56,419 nucleotides of DNA, from positions 1 through 56,419 of IMG/VR virus record IMGVR_UViG_3300021354_000009; one strand, 5' to 3'. The notes under the pieces were generated by a model. The model saw nothing but the letters and a program-made list of their open reading frames with translations. It was not told the origin of the DNA and did not search any database. Shown here piece by piece: positions 31,660 to 38,487 of this stretch (positions are counted from its first letter, which is position 1; the number at the start of each line of letters is the position of its first letter). The stretch is from a virus. Position numbers and translations under genes: made by a program.

Positions 31660-32731
31660 TGCTTCCTACATATTCGTGGCAATAGCAAATTCTGTTTGCA
31701 TGTTTTTCCATAAGCTCTTTGGAATAGAACGTGTTGGTTTTATTCTTGATAGAACGTGCGTATTGTTTTGATCTGTCTTCCATGTTGTGCGTGGTAGCTC
31801 TCCAATTCTTGGATTTGTTTCTGTACTCACCCAACCGTAAGTGACCAGTCTTTGAGAAGTAACGTAACCCGTTCTGGATGTGTAGTTCGCCCATAGCATC
31901 GCTTAATCTCACGCCTAAGCCTAACCCTTGGAAGTCTGGCAATATCACTGTCCTATGGCCTTTCCATGCGTTTGTTAAGGATCCTGATGGAAGAGTGATA
32001 ACTGCGGTAAATCCAACAACCGTTCCTTCCCATGTTGCGATCCAACATCGTGAACTCTTATTGATGTTCCCTGTGAGATAGTGATGGTGGCGAAACATTT
32101 TCCAAGCTTCGATTGAACAAGGAAGTATTTCCAATTGAACTTCTGGCCGAACTGACCCCCTTCCGACTGTCAGTCGGTTTGTTGTTGTGTCGTACACCCA
32201 ATCAGGTTGCAACCATTCAATGATGTCGTAATGACACGACGCAAAGACTATGTTCTTTAACTTTGTGTTATCGACATAGCGCCTGATTGCGTATGCACAA
32301 GACTTTGCTACGTTTCTATCAACCACGCTCGTGAACTCGTCAATGATGGCGTTGTCTTTGAGCCTCATGGCCAAGTCAGCACGGAACTTCTCACCCGTTG
32401 ACAGTACGTGGTATGGCCTGAGCCATGACGGTATCGAGTTAAAGCCAACGGCACTGAGCTTTTCTTGTGCTTGGGTTGCATCTGAAAAGTGTGAGCAAAT
32501 TGCTTTGCTTTCGTCCCAAACGATTTGCTCTTCGCTTCCGAACTTTCCAAGCATCGATGACTTACCACTACCACTTGCTCCAACGATTAACCCAATGCCA
32601 TATTCCTTTGGAAGATCTGGCATGTACGGAACGTTGAACTTTGTTTTGCCCTCAAACTCATAGTCAAAAGATTGTGATATCTCTTTGGTTATGTCGTCTT
32701 GTATTACGCTTGATACCAATGTATTTGTCAT
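31652..32731 (-). CDS. ABC-type ATPase fused to GNAT domain (COG2401-like)
   Basis: The product is 359 residues. ATPase half: Walker A GASGSGKS (51-58), ABC signature-like LSTGEKF (110-116), Walker B AIIDE (128-132) and the switch His167 in SCHYD. GNAT half from about 200: CWIATWEGTVVGFTAVITLP, then the acetyl-CoA loop pattern ILPDFQGLGLGVRLSD (263-278) and RYFSKTGHLRL. This layout matches COG2401 (ABC ATPase fused to an acetyltransferase). Mu Mom, a GNAT-related enzyme that modifies adenine in DNA, is a distant analogue, so DNA modification is one option; protein acetylation is another. GGAG precedes the start. Confidence 0.78.
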   Translation of the reverse strand: MTNTLVSSVIQDDITKEISQSFDYEFEGKTKFNVPYMPDLPKEYGIGLIVGASGSGKSSMLGKFGSEEQIVWDESKAICSHFSDATQAQEKLSAVGFNSIPSWLRPYHVLSTGEKFRADLAMRLKDNAIIDEFTSVVDRNVAKSCAYAIRRYVDNTKLKNIVFASCHYDIIEWLQPDWVYDTTTNRLTVGRGSVRPEVQLEILPCSIEAWKMFRHHHYLTGNINKSSRCWIATWEGTVVGFTAVITLPSGSLTNAWKGHRTVILPDFQGLGLGVRLSDAMGELHIQNGLRYFSKTGHLRLGEYRNKSKNWRATTHNMEDRSKQYARSIKNKTNTFYSKELMEKHANRICYCHEYVGSNE

Positions 32732-32742
32732 GGGTACTCCAG

Positions 32743-33081
32743 TTAAGCAACTGATCTGTCCATGAGACGGTTAGACGCCTCTAATGAGCGCCAGACCTCT
32801 ACACGAGCTTGTGCCGATATCAACCCCCACCGAAAGCCTTCTGCGACTTCTACGGCTGTTCTGAGGTCTTCTAGGTGCTGTACGTACTTGGCGTCTGCAT
32901 AGGCTCTCATCTCTGCGTTTGCTACAGACCTAGCACCGTCAGACATGGCTTGTGTCATGAGCATAGCTTTCAAAGTCTTGCGGTACTCTTCCAAGTAAAC
33001 AAGGTTAGCCTTTGCTTGGGCGTACTTTTGTCCATGTGTGTAGATGTAATCTACTGCGTCGTTAATCTCTTTTTGACTCAT
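32743..33081 (-). CDS. Hypothetical helical protein, 112 residues
   Basis: ATG 33081 has GGAG upstream and overlaps the preceding 58-residue gene by 20 bases. The chain is helical throughout (YIYTHGQKYAQAKANLVYLE, MSDGARSVANAEMRAYADAK, EDLRTAVEVAEGFRWGLISA). Many phages carry a similar helical protein near recombination genes. Function is unknown. Confidence 0.66.
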   Translation of the reverse strand: MSQKEINDAVDYIYTHGQKYAQAKANLVYLEEYRKTLKAMLMTQAMSDGARSVANAEMRAYADAKYVQHLEDLRTAVEVAEGFRWGLISAQARVEVWRSLEASNRLMDRSVA

Positions 33082-33238
33082 CTGTTTCTCCAATAATTTT
33101 TAAATTTTGCAAATGTTTGTTGTATCCAACAATTTCACCGTAGTCATAACCCACATCCCATGCACTCTCCATGGCCGTGATAATTTTCTCTTCTACTCCT
33201 ACGCTTCTTAAAAGCGTAACCATTTCCTCCTTTTTCAT
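33062..33238 (-). CDS. Small protein, 58 residues
   Basis: The frame starts at ATG 33238, overlapping the RuvC-like stop by ATGA, with GAGG upstream. It reads MKKEEMVTLLRSVGVEEKII, TAMESAWDVGYDYGEIVGYN and KHLQNLKIIGETDESKRD. It is helical and acidic. The overlaps at both ends support translation. Function is unknown. Confidence 0.66.
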   Translation of the reverse strand: MKKEEMVTLLRSVGVEEKIITAMESAWDVGYDYGEIVGYNKHLQNLKIIGETDESKRD

Positions 33239-33693
33239 AACCCATACCTCGCAATTAAAGCCGCATCCGCTAACGCTTGGCCTTGACCTTTCTTATCCAA
33301 CTCTCTCCAATGTGGCCACATCTGTATCGCCAATGACCGAGCCGAATCCTTGTCCTTGTTTGTCAGGTGTGCACGCATCTTCCACATTTGTGGGGTGACA
33401 TAGGTAACAGGTATCTCAAACGCGCCTAGGACGCCCGAAATCACGCCACAAGAGTGTCCAAAGGAGAACATGCTTGATACCCCTTGCTTGGGCATAGCGT
33501 GCACTTGCTCGACATATGCAAATACTTTGCTGTCGTTTCCATAGCCACGAAGCAATGACGCCAATGCAACTGCGTTAACGCGGTTCTGGGATCCAATCTT
33601 CATCGTTGGCATCAAAGCCCACTCAACTGGGATGTTGTCTTCAAGCACAACGATTGCGCCCGAAATGCCTGGGTCTATTCCTATTCTTCTCAT
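33235..33693 (-). CDS. RuvC-like Holliday junction resolvase
   Basis: The product is 152 residues. RRIGIDPGISGAIVVLE carries the first catalytic Asp7, YVEQVHAMPKQGV has Glu62, and GQALADAALIARYG has Asp143, which fit the RNase H-fold active site of RuvC-type resolvases. The MFSFGHSCGVISGVLGAF segment and VTPQMWK are also typical. It cuts four-way DNA junctions formed during replication and so prepares DNA for packaging. The start overlap with the preceding gene (ATGA) couples translation. Confidence 0.88.
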   Translation of the reverse strand: MRRIGIDPGISGAIVVLEDNIPVEWALMPTMKIGSQNRVNAVALASLLRGYGNDSKVFAYVEQVHAMPKQGVSSMFSFGHSCGVISGVLGAFEIPVTYVTPQMWKMRAHLTNKDKDSARSLAIQMWPHWRELDKKGQGQALADAALIARYGL

Positions 33694-33974
33694 TTTTTAC
33701 CTTTCAGTTGTATCCAATCACATCTTTGCAAAATAAACTTTAACGACGGTTGAGGCTTACCCTTCCTATCAACGATTTTTGGGCAAGTTCCATGCTTCAT
33801 ATCAAATAACTTGCACTCAAAGCAAAGACGCCTATCGTCTTGGGGATCTGCGTCACGGTTAAACAACTTGTCCGCCAGTTCCCAAGCTTGTTCTTGAGCC
33901 ATCCCATGAGCCATGAACGCTTGTGTTCGCCTGTCGTGTTTGGCAGTTGCTATTTTGATCTCGTCTTCAGTCAT
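33690..33974 (-). CDS. Small zinc-binding protein candidate, 94 residues
   Basis: The N-terminal half is helical (HDRRTQAFMAHGMAQEQAWE). The C-terminal half has LCFECKLFDMKHGTCPKI and LQRCDWIQLKGKK, giving Cys residues placed for metal binding. Similar proteins occur in phages of Burkholderiales as hypothetical genes. ATGA overlaps join it to neighbours on both sides. Confidence 0.68.
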   Translation of the reverse strand: MTEDEIKIATAKHDRRTQAFMAHGMAQEQAWELADKLFNRDADPQDDRRLCFECKLFDMKHGTCPKIVDRKGKPQPSLKFILQRCDWIQLKGKK

Positions 33975-34144
33975 GCCCAGTTCGCAATCATGTGATCCAT
34001 AAATTCTTCAAACATGTCGCCACTCTCAACGATGCGCTCAACCTTTTGTTTAGTCCAAGCATCGCAACGCTCAGAGATAAATGCGTAGTACTCAGCATCA
34101 AAGTCACCACACTCAAATTGGCATTTAAACATTGACTCATTCAT
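33971..34144 (-). CDS. Small early protein, 57 residues
   Basis: ATG 34144 has AAAGGAG upstream and its own early promoter (34181-34197). The product starts MNESMFKCQFECGDFDAEYY and ends in a helix with DMFEEFMDHMIANWA. It is acidic. It is the first gene of the cluster carrying the resolvase. No family recognised. Confidence 0.66.
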   Translation of the reverse strand: MNESMFKCQFECGDFDAEYYAFISERCDAWTKQKVERIVESGDMFEEFMDHMIANWA

Positions 34145-34159
34145 CTTTTTCTCCTTTAC

Positions 34160-34173
34160 CCACAACATCGTGG
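34160..34173 (-). promoter_or_regulatory. Stem-loop near the predicted transcript start
   Basis: CCAC and GTGG separated by 6 bases begin at about the predicted transcript start from the promoter at 34181. It is the third minus-strand early promoter with this arrangement. Confidence 0.5.
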
Positions 34174-34180
34174 TGATCAC

Positions 34181-34197
34181 ACTATAACAGGAAATTA
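34181..34197 (-). promoter_or_regulatory. Early promoter (17-bp box, extended -10)
   Basis: The minus strand reads TAATTTCCTGTTATAGT, nearly the same as the box at 28503. It drives the gene starting at 34144. A run of eight T residues on the minus strand lies just upstream (34217-34210). Confidence 0.72.
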
Positions 34198-34199
34198 CA

Positions 34200-34495
34200 G
34201 TTACAAGTTAAAAAAAAGGCACCCACCCGTATTTCTTTTTGTCTTGCTTGGACTCCCTCAATACCTTTCACCCAAAGACCCCCCTACCCCCAGAGAGAGT
34301 AGAAAGGAGAAGGTGCTTCACCCCTGTAAACAGGATCATCATGCGAACGTAAGTTCTGCCCCCGACTTGATGATTCGACCAGTCGCACGGGTTGTTCGGG
34401 AACTGCCCCCTAGACTTGCGTCATACCGTGTACGCTTTCCTTCCGCGCCACCACGATTGAGGTGCTTGCTAACGTGCGGAGTACGGGTAAAGCAA
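34200..34495. other. Gene-free interval, G-rich on the minus strand
   Basis: About 300 bases between the ncRNA candidate and the early promoter contain no frame I can support. The minus strand is G-rich: G-tracts at 34255-34291 could form a G-quadruplex. CTGCCCCC occurs at 34356-34363 and 34403-34410. CCTG/CAGG and GGTG/CACC mini-hairpins are present. A plus-strand frame of 94 codons crosses it but lacks a ribosome binding site. It could be an origin of replication or a packaging or regulatory region. Confidence 0.5.
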
Positions 34496-34499
34496 AAAG

Positions 34500-34648
34500 C
34501 AAAAAACCCATTGGTGAACGAGCTTTAGGCTTGGTTGCCGCATAGAGAGGTGCCAAACCACGTTCTCTAGCTTTGACGAAGCCCGCTCACCAATGGGTTT
34601 GCGGATGTCGTTTGTTTGGAAACTACAACGGTTTACCAGACCGTTGAT
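34500..34648 (-). ncRNA. Candidate structured ncRNA 1
   Basis: A predicted RNA of about 150 nt runs from near 34648 to the U-tract at 34506-34501. It begins with a 7-bp hairpin (CAACGGT/ACCGTTG, 34626-34646). A 22-nt closing stem pairs 34579-34600 with 34504-34525; it is continuous only on the minus strand, where two positions are G-U wobbles that would be A-C mismatches on the plus strand. The enclosed part holds a TAGAGA/TCTCTA hairpin. The closing stem is followed by six U. A promoter lies just upstream (34655-34685) and no coding frame is supported. It could instead be only an elaborate terminator of the primase gene. Confidence 0.6.
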
Positions 34649-34654
34649 ATGCTG

Positions 34655-34685
34655 ATTATAGCTACGTTGTAGCAACTCGTGTCAA
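34655..34685 (-). promoter_or_regulatory. Candidate promoter for ncRNA 1
   Basis: On the minus strand TTGACA (34685-34680) and TATAAT (34660-34655) are separated by 19 bases, both perfect consensus hexamers although the spacing is long. It overlaps the last codons and stop of the primase-like gene. A GCTAC/GTAGC inverted repeat lies in the spacer. Confidence 0.55.
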
Positions 34686-35540
34686 TACCTCTTTTCGTAA
34701 ATCCATAACTTTTTTTACAACTGCCATCAAACCACGCTTATCGTGTAGATCATTGACGTCATATCCGACCTCATCTGCCATCGTCCAAGGCAACCCAGTC
34801 TCAATAGCAGACTTCTCACCAGTCTTGCTCACATCGTTGTCTGCAAAGATAAAACAATCGCCTTTGACTTGACTAGCAACTTGAACCATGTTGATGGCAG
34901 AAAAGCACACCATCACAGAACTGTTTAAACCGACGCTACGCAAGGCTTTATGCAAGGATAGACCTGTGGAGTAACCCTCGACCAACCACACCTCTGGAGC
35001 CTCTCTAGACCCCATCAAGAGCACCGCGTTCTTAGCACGCATACCGTGGAGCATCTTCTTGTTGTACTTGCGATTTGGTTCGTCCCAATAGATCTCTTGG
35101 TAACCTTGTAACTTACCCGTCACTACGTTACGCATAGGCACCAACAACTTACCGTCCAAAACATAGCCTTGCATGTCTTTAAAGCCTTTGATCTCCAAGT
35201 ATGGGTGGCTTTCCATCTTGGCAGAACGCAACGTGTTGGTAGCTTTCTCAGACGCCATGTCGTATGAACGGTTCTTGTCAGCATTTAACACTTGGCGCTT
35301 TGCCATCCAATCACGCTTCTCTTGTTCAGACCAAGGCTTGGCATTTGGGTCTTCGTACCAGATAACTCTGGCTTCTTCTGCCCAGTTCATCACCCACCCA
35401 CGTTTGCCATCGTAGAAGAACGCACCGTTGGTGGACTTAGGCTTATCAAGCGTCCCACACCGACGAATACGCTCAGATGGGTATAGGTTGTTTAAATCAA
35501 TCTCTACGCCATGGGCGCGTGCAAAGTTAATAAAGCTCAT
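34662..35540 (-). CDS. TOPRIM primase-like protein
   Basis: The product is 292 residues. Residues about 183-255 form a TOPRIM domain: WLVEGYSTGLSLHKAL with Glu188 and FIFADNDVSKTGEKSA with Asp234 and Asp236. The N-terminal part (NGAFFYDGKRGWVMNW) resembles phage primase and primase-helicase N-termini but lacks the usual zinc-binding cysteines. No helicase domain is fused; a separate helicase gene lies upstream with an ATGA overlap. It probably makes primers or assists replication restart. Confidence 0.8.
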   Translation of the reverse strand: MSFINFARAHGVEIDLNNLYPSERIRRCGTLDKPKSTNGAFFYDGKRGWVMNWAEEARVIWYEDPNAKPWSEQEKRDWMAKRQVLNADKNRSYDMASEKATNTLRSAKMESHPYLEIKGFKDMQGYVLDGKLLVPMRNVVTGKLQGYQEIYWDEPNRKYNKKMLHGMRAKNAVLLMGSREAPEVWLVEGYSTGLSLHKALRSVGLNSSVMVCFSAINMVQVASQVKGDCFIFADNDVSKTGEKSAIETGLPWTMADEVGYDVNDLHDKRGLMAVVKKVMDLRKEVLTRVATT

Positions 35541-37108
35541 TTACTACCTATCGCTTTCAAAAACACAGCCATATCACTGGGTGCTTTATTTGCTTTTTTG
35601 TACGCCATGTTGAATTGCATGATTTTGTTATGCACATTACGTGTAATCTCAACAGTTGGTTGAGTCGTAAATTTCCACATAGGATCTTGGCCAGTGATCT
35701 TTCTATACAAGTGATAAGCACGACCTTGTTGAGACTCTGGTTTAGAGTGTTTGCGTGCATAAGTCACCACTTGAGCCCATAGGTGTTCAGCGTTGTCAGC
35801 AAGCTTTTTTTTGTTCTTACCCTCACCAATAAAGATCTCAGACATGTGACCATCTTTGGCGTCTTCCATGAGCTTGGATGGTCGCTCATATCCACAACCC
35901 ATACAACGCTTAGTGAACGGTTTATACCCACACTTGGGGCAACCTTTCATCTCGTAGTCTTCGTCTTTACGGATCTTCTTATCGAGCTTCTCGCCCGTGT
36001 CTAGCTCTGCTAAACCATTGAAAAATATGTCAGTGAAGTCTTCGGCAAAGCGAATGATGTTGCCACTAAAGTCCAATAGGTAACAGTCTTTTTTATCATT
36101 CTCAGGAGACGACCGTAAGCCACGTCCCCACATCTGGATGGCAGTAGACAACGACTTACGCAATGGGCGTGCGTCACACACGCAACCCACGTCAGGTACG
36201 TCAAAGCCTTTGGCTAGTGCTTCCACGGAAATCAAAACACGCAAAACACTGTCTGGTCTACGGTACTCTTCCAAAAGCAATTCACGCTCTTTGTCGGTGG
36301 TTTGTGAAGTAAAGACCGCGGCCATAACGCCTTGGTCAATAAACGACCTACACAACTCCTCACAGTGCTTGATCGTCGCCCCAAACACAATGGTTTTGCG
36401 ATTCTCAGCAAATGTTAACCACTCGTTTACAACGTCACCGACGATGCCCATCTCACGCTCTTCTGCCGCCTTATCCGTCCACTCACCGCCCGCAGTATCT
36501 GCACCCTTCATATCGGGCTTTGTGCAAGAAAATATCCTCATGGGCACCAACACCCCTGATTCAGTCAGATCGTGCATCGTGGTGGCGTTTATGAGGTTTG
36601 TGAATATTTTGCCTAAGCCATTGGAAAACGGTGTGGCTGAGAGTCCAATAATCGCCGCACCACTTTGCAACGCATAGTCCGTCCACACCTTGTATTGGGT
36701 ATGCGCTTCGTCCACCACCAGAACGTCCAACTGTGGCCAGAACTCACGCTTTGCGATGGTCTGGGCGGACGCTATCTGCAATAACATCTCAGGGCTTTTG
36801 CGCCAATGGTTGGCTTGGATAATTCCATGCTCACTAAGCCCATAGGCGTCTGCCACTGTAGAAGTCTGGTTGATCAGAGTAGTACGGTCACACAGAAATA
36901 CCGCACGCTTACCCTTTTGCATGGCTTCATTACAAATTCTTAATCCAAGGTAAGTCTTGCCCGCCCCTGTTGGAGCCATAATCAATTGATTCTTATGGCC
37001 AGACTTAAACCCTTTACGAAGTTGCTCGTGGGCAGACAGTTGGAAAGGGCGTGGTTCAGGAAAAGTTGTTCCATCATCACACCCACTTGGTGCTAGGTTT
37101 TTGGTCAT
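35537..37108 (-). CDS. SF2 DNA helicase with zinc ribbon
   Basis: The product is 523 residues. Motif I APTGAGKT (45-52), motif II DEAH (133-136), motif III LSATP (156-160) and motif VI QMWGRGLRS (325-333) define an SF2 DEAD/H helicase. A zinc ribbon at residues 390-405 has CPKCGYKPFTKRCMGCGYE, and the C-terminal 110 residues are helical. It probably unwinds DNA at the origin or branch points, working with the primase encoded next. The start overlaps the ParB-like stop by ATGA. Confidence 0.88.
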   Translation of the reverse strand: MTKNLAPSGCDDGTTFPEPRPFQLSAHEQLRKGFKSGHKNQLIMAPTGAGKTYLGLRICNEAMQKGKRAVFLCDRTTLINQTSTVADAYGLSEHGIIQANHWRKSPEMLLQIASAQTIAKREFWPQLDVLVVDEAHTQYKVWTDYALQSGAAIIGLSATPFSNGLGKIFTNLINATTMHDLTESGVLVPMRIFSCTKPDMKGADTAGGEWTDKAAEEREMGIVGDVVNEWLTFAENRKTIVFGATIKHCEELCRSFIDQGVMAAVFTSQTTDKERELLLEEYRRPDSVLRVLISVEALAKGFDVPDVGCVCDARPLRKSLSTAIQMWGRGLRSSPENDKKDCYLLDFSGNIIRFAEDFTDIFFNGLAELDTGEKLDKKIRKDEDYEMKGCPKCGYKPFTKRCMGCGYERPSKLMEDAKDGHMSEIFIGEGKNKKKLADNAEHLWAQVVTYARKHSKPESQQGRAYHLYRKITGQDPMWKFTTQPTVEITRNVHNKIMQFNMAYKKANKAPSDMAVFLKAIGSK

Positions 37109-37941
37109 TTTTTACCTTTTAATTTGTCGTTTTCTTTCTGGAGTTTTTGGCACAACTTGATGCACTCGCTCTTCTCACGCATGATTGAGGCTATACGCAC
37201 ATCTTTTTGAGCCACCAAATGGTTCAGACGCTTGATGTCTTGGTATGCCGTAGCTAGCGCATCGTCAGACTCTAGAAGCTTGGTAATAGCATCCATGTCA
37301 GATTTCATGGCTAACTCATTGGCTTTTAACTCTTCATCGTCTGGGGCGTTACCGTCTAAAATGGATGGTTTGGGTTCAAGCCCAGTTGAACTGGACTCGG
37401 CACTACCAGTTGAACTGGACTCTTGACCCCCAGTTGAACTGGACTCGGTAGTGCCAGAAATCTTCTTTTGGTAGTGAGCTAGACGGTTTTGCTCTTGCTT
37501 TTTCCTGACCTCTGGGTTGCGCTCCGCGGCCACAAACGTCTCTGAAACTTCGCACAACTTAGCAAGTTGGATGTTGCTCAAATCCTTGTGACGGTCTTGG
37601 GATAAAGCCCATTGAACTTTGTTTTTCTTATCTTCTTTGGTCAAGCCAAAGCCATGATCTTTGTTGGCACCAAGTGCTAGGTCTTGAGCATCTTCTTTGG
37701 TGCCTGGCCGATACTCAATCTCTATTTCTACAACATCAAGCTTCTTATACGCATGGTAACGGTGAAACCCATTCCATAACCAATACTCAGAACCATCAAA
37801 CGTAACTTGCATGGGTGGAAAAACATCCCCGTCTTCCATGCACTCAGCATAATGATTTATGTTTTTTTGGACAATCTTCTTTCTAAATTGTGTTTCACCA
37901 TCAATACGTATTTGATCTAACTTCACAGTTCTTTTTGTCAT
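37105..37941 (-). CDS. ParB-like protein with HTH and coiled coil
   Basis: The product is 278 residues. Residues about 1-95 follow the ParB/Srx pattern (FPPMQVTFDG, WLWNGFHRYHAYKKLDVV, DLALGANKDHGFGLT). Residues about 120-141 form a helix-turn-helix (LSNIQLAKLCEVSETFVAA). Residues 166-187 contain three ESSSTG units, and the C-terminus (about 230-278) is a coiled coil. In phages such proteins act as DNA-binding CTPases, nucleases or replication factors. The three ESSSTG units are encoded by three palindromes spaced 24 bp. GGAG precedes the start. No ParA gene is present. Confidence 0.75.
   Translation of the reverse strand: MTKRTVKLDQIRIDGETQFRKKIVQKNINHYAECMEDGDVFPPMQVTFDGSEYWLWNGFHRYHAYKKLDVVEIEIEYRPGTKEDAQDLALGANKDHGFGLTKEDKKNKVQWALSQDRHKDLSNIQLAKLCEVSETFVAAERNPEVRKKQEQNRLAHYQKKISGTTESSSTGGQESSSTGSAESSSTGLEPKPSILDGNAPDDEELKANELAMKSDMDAITKLLESDDALATAYQDIKRLNHLVAQKDVRIASIMREKSECIKLCQKLQKENDKLKGKK
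37382..37442. repeat. Three palindromes CCAGTTGAACTGG at 24-bp spacing
   Basis: The 13-bp palindrome occurs at 37382-37394, 37406-37418 and 37430-37442, exactly 24 bp apart, within the ParB-like gene. The same 13-bp sequence (central base G or C) occurs at five other places: 7698-7710, 19090-19102, 25098-25110, 27575-27587 and 55430-55442. Spacing near two helical turns would place bound dimers on similar faces. Confidence 0.85.
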
Positions 37942-37952
37942 TCATTTCTCCA

Positions 37953-38056
37953 ATAAAAAAGCCCTAGACGAGACTCTCATTCTTGTGGAATGTTGGCGGA
38001 CACCGAGTAGGTGCAGAGTCTCGACTAGGGCTTACTCTAGACACGCCGCCAAGCGT
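37953..38056 (-). ncRNA. Candidate structured ncRNA 2 (possible pseudoknot)
   Basis: On the minus strand a 19-nt stem with one U-U mismatch pairs 38015-38033 with 37959-37977. The enclosed 37 nt form two hairpins, CACC/GGTG and CATTC/GAATG. Between them CCGCCAA (37993-37999) is complementary to TTGGCGG upstream of the stem (38046-38052), allowing a pseudoknot. The stem ends in six U. A promoter-like box ends at 38063. The element lies between the repressor gene and the ParB-like gene, so it may be a small RNA, a terminator or an antitermination element for the early operon. Confidence 0.58.
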
Positions 38057-38062
38057 TGAAAA

Positions 38063-38079
38063 ACTATATCACGAAAACA
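38063..38079 (-). promoter_or_regulatory. Candidate promoter for ncRNA 2
   Basis: The minus strand reads TGTTTTCGTGATATAGT, with an extended -10 (TGATATAGT). It matches about 12 of 17 positions of the early promoter box. It overlaps the end of the repressor gene. Confidence 0.45.
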
Positions 38080-38269
38080 AATCTGGTCGCAATTCCTTCT
38101 TGCTAACCAATTGCTGAGTTGCTTCTTCAATCCTCACGCACAACAATGGGGATGCTTGCTTTTTACCACTCATCAGTAGTGAAAGCCACGTAGGTGTGAT
38201 GCCAAGGTGCTCCGCCATCTCAAGCTTCGCCCCCCTTGGCTCTGTCGAAAAATATTCTGTCAGAGTCAT
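38069..38269 (-). CDS. Cro/YdaS-like repressor
   Basis: The product is 66 residues. Residues 13-38 form a helix-turn-helix (GAKLEMAEHLGITPTWLSLL, MSGKKQ), and the C-terminus ends KKELRPDLFS, the RPD-type ending typical of YdaS and Cro-like proteins. AAGGAC precedes ATG 38269. It is the first gene from the leftward promoter of the control region and most likely binds operators between the divergent promoters. No CI-like partner is visible, so it may simply time early transcription. Confidence 0.8.
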   Translation of the reverse strand: MTLTEYFSTEPRGAKLEMAEHLGITPTWLSLLMSGKKQASPLLCVRIEEATQQLVSKKELRPDLFS

Positions 38270-38352
38270 TGTTGTCCTTGAAGGGTGTTGGCAATGCGTC
38301 TCTCATAAAGCAGAGTGTTCGACTTCCTATGTATTTGCACAAAACGAGGAAG

Positions 38353-38371
38353 ATAAGGCGCTAACCCTTAT
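38353..38371. promoter_or_regulatory. Inverted repeat in repressor leader
   Basis: ATAAGG and CCTTAT separated by 7 bases lie between the leftward promoter and the repressor gene. It could be an operator for the repressor or a leader RNA hairpin. The rest of 38270-38391 is leader with no supported gene. Confidence 0.45.
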
Positions 38372-38391
38372 TACGCACTACCAACATTTGC

Positions 38392-38420
38392 ATTCTACAA
38401 TAACTCTTTGTTAGATTCAA
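38392..38420 (-). promoter_or_regulatory. Leftward promoter of the control region
   Basis: On the minus strand TTGAAT (38420-38415) and TAGAAT (38397-38392) are separated by 17 bases. It would transcribe the repressor with a leader of about 115 nt. Its -35 is one base away from the -35 of the rightward promoter. Confidence 0.65.
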
Positions 38421-38421
38421 C

Positions 38422-38452
38422 TTGACACGTTGTTTTAATTATGTGTTATAGT
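38422..38452 (+). promoter_or_regulatory. Rightward promoter of the control region
   Basis: TTGACA (38422-38427) and TATAGT (38447-38452) are separated by 19 bases. The -10 part belongs to a 17-bp box, TAATTATGTGTTATAGT, that matches the minus-strand early promoters. A CGGT/ACCG stem-loop (38460-38472) follows at the predicted transcript start, then the ribosome binding site of the SSB-like gene. Confidence 0.75.
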
Positions 38453-38487
38453 TGCCGTGCGGTATGTAACCGTTTAAGGAGTTTTAA

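Noticed and set aside
34300-34420. tRNA gene
   Set aside because: T-loop-like fragments (TTCGACC, GTCGAATC) are present but no cloverleaf with paired acceptor and anticodon arms could be built.
34244-34528. Plus-strand frame of 94 codons in the gene-free interval
   Set aside because: It has no ribosome binding site, unusual Pro/Arg composition, runs into the structured ncRNA candidate and faces the surrounding minus-strand genes.
34469-34675. Minus-strand frame of 68 codons across ncRNA 1
   Set aside because: It crosses the U-tract and long stem, has no ribosome binding site and no protein-like pattern.
37382-37442. CRISPR array
   Set aside because: Only three 24-bp units with no spacers of constant length; they encode in-frame ESSSTG repeats.
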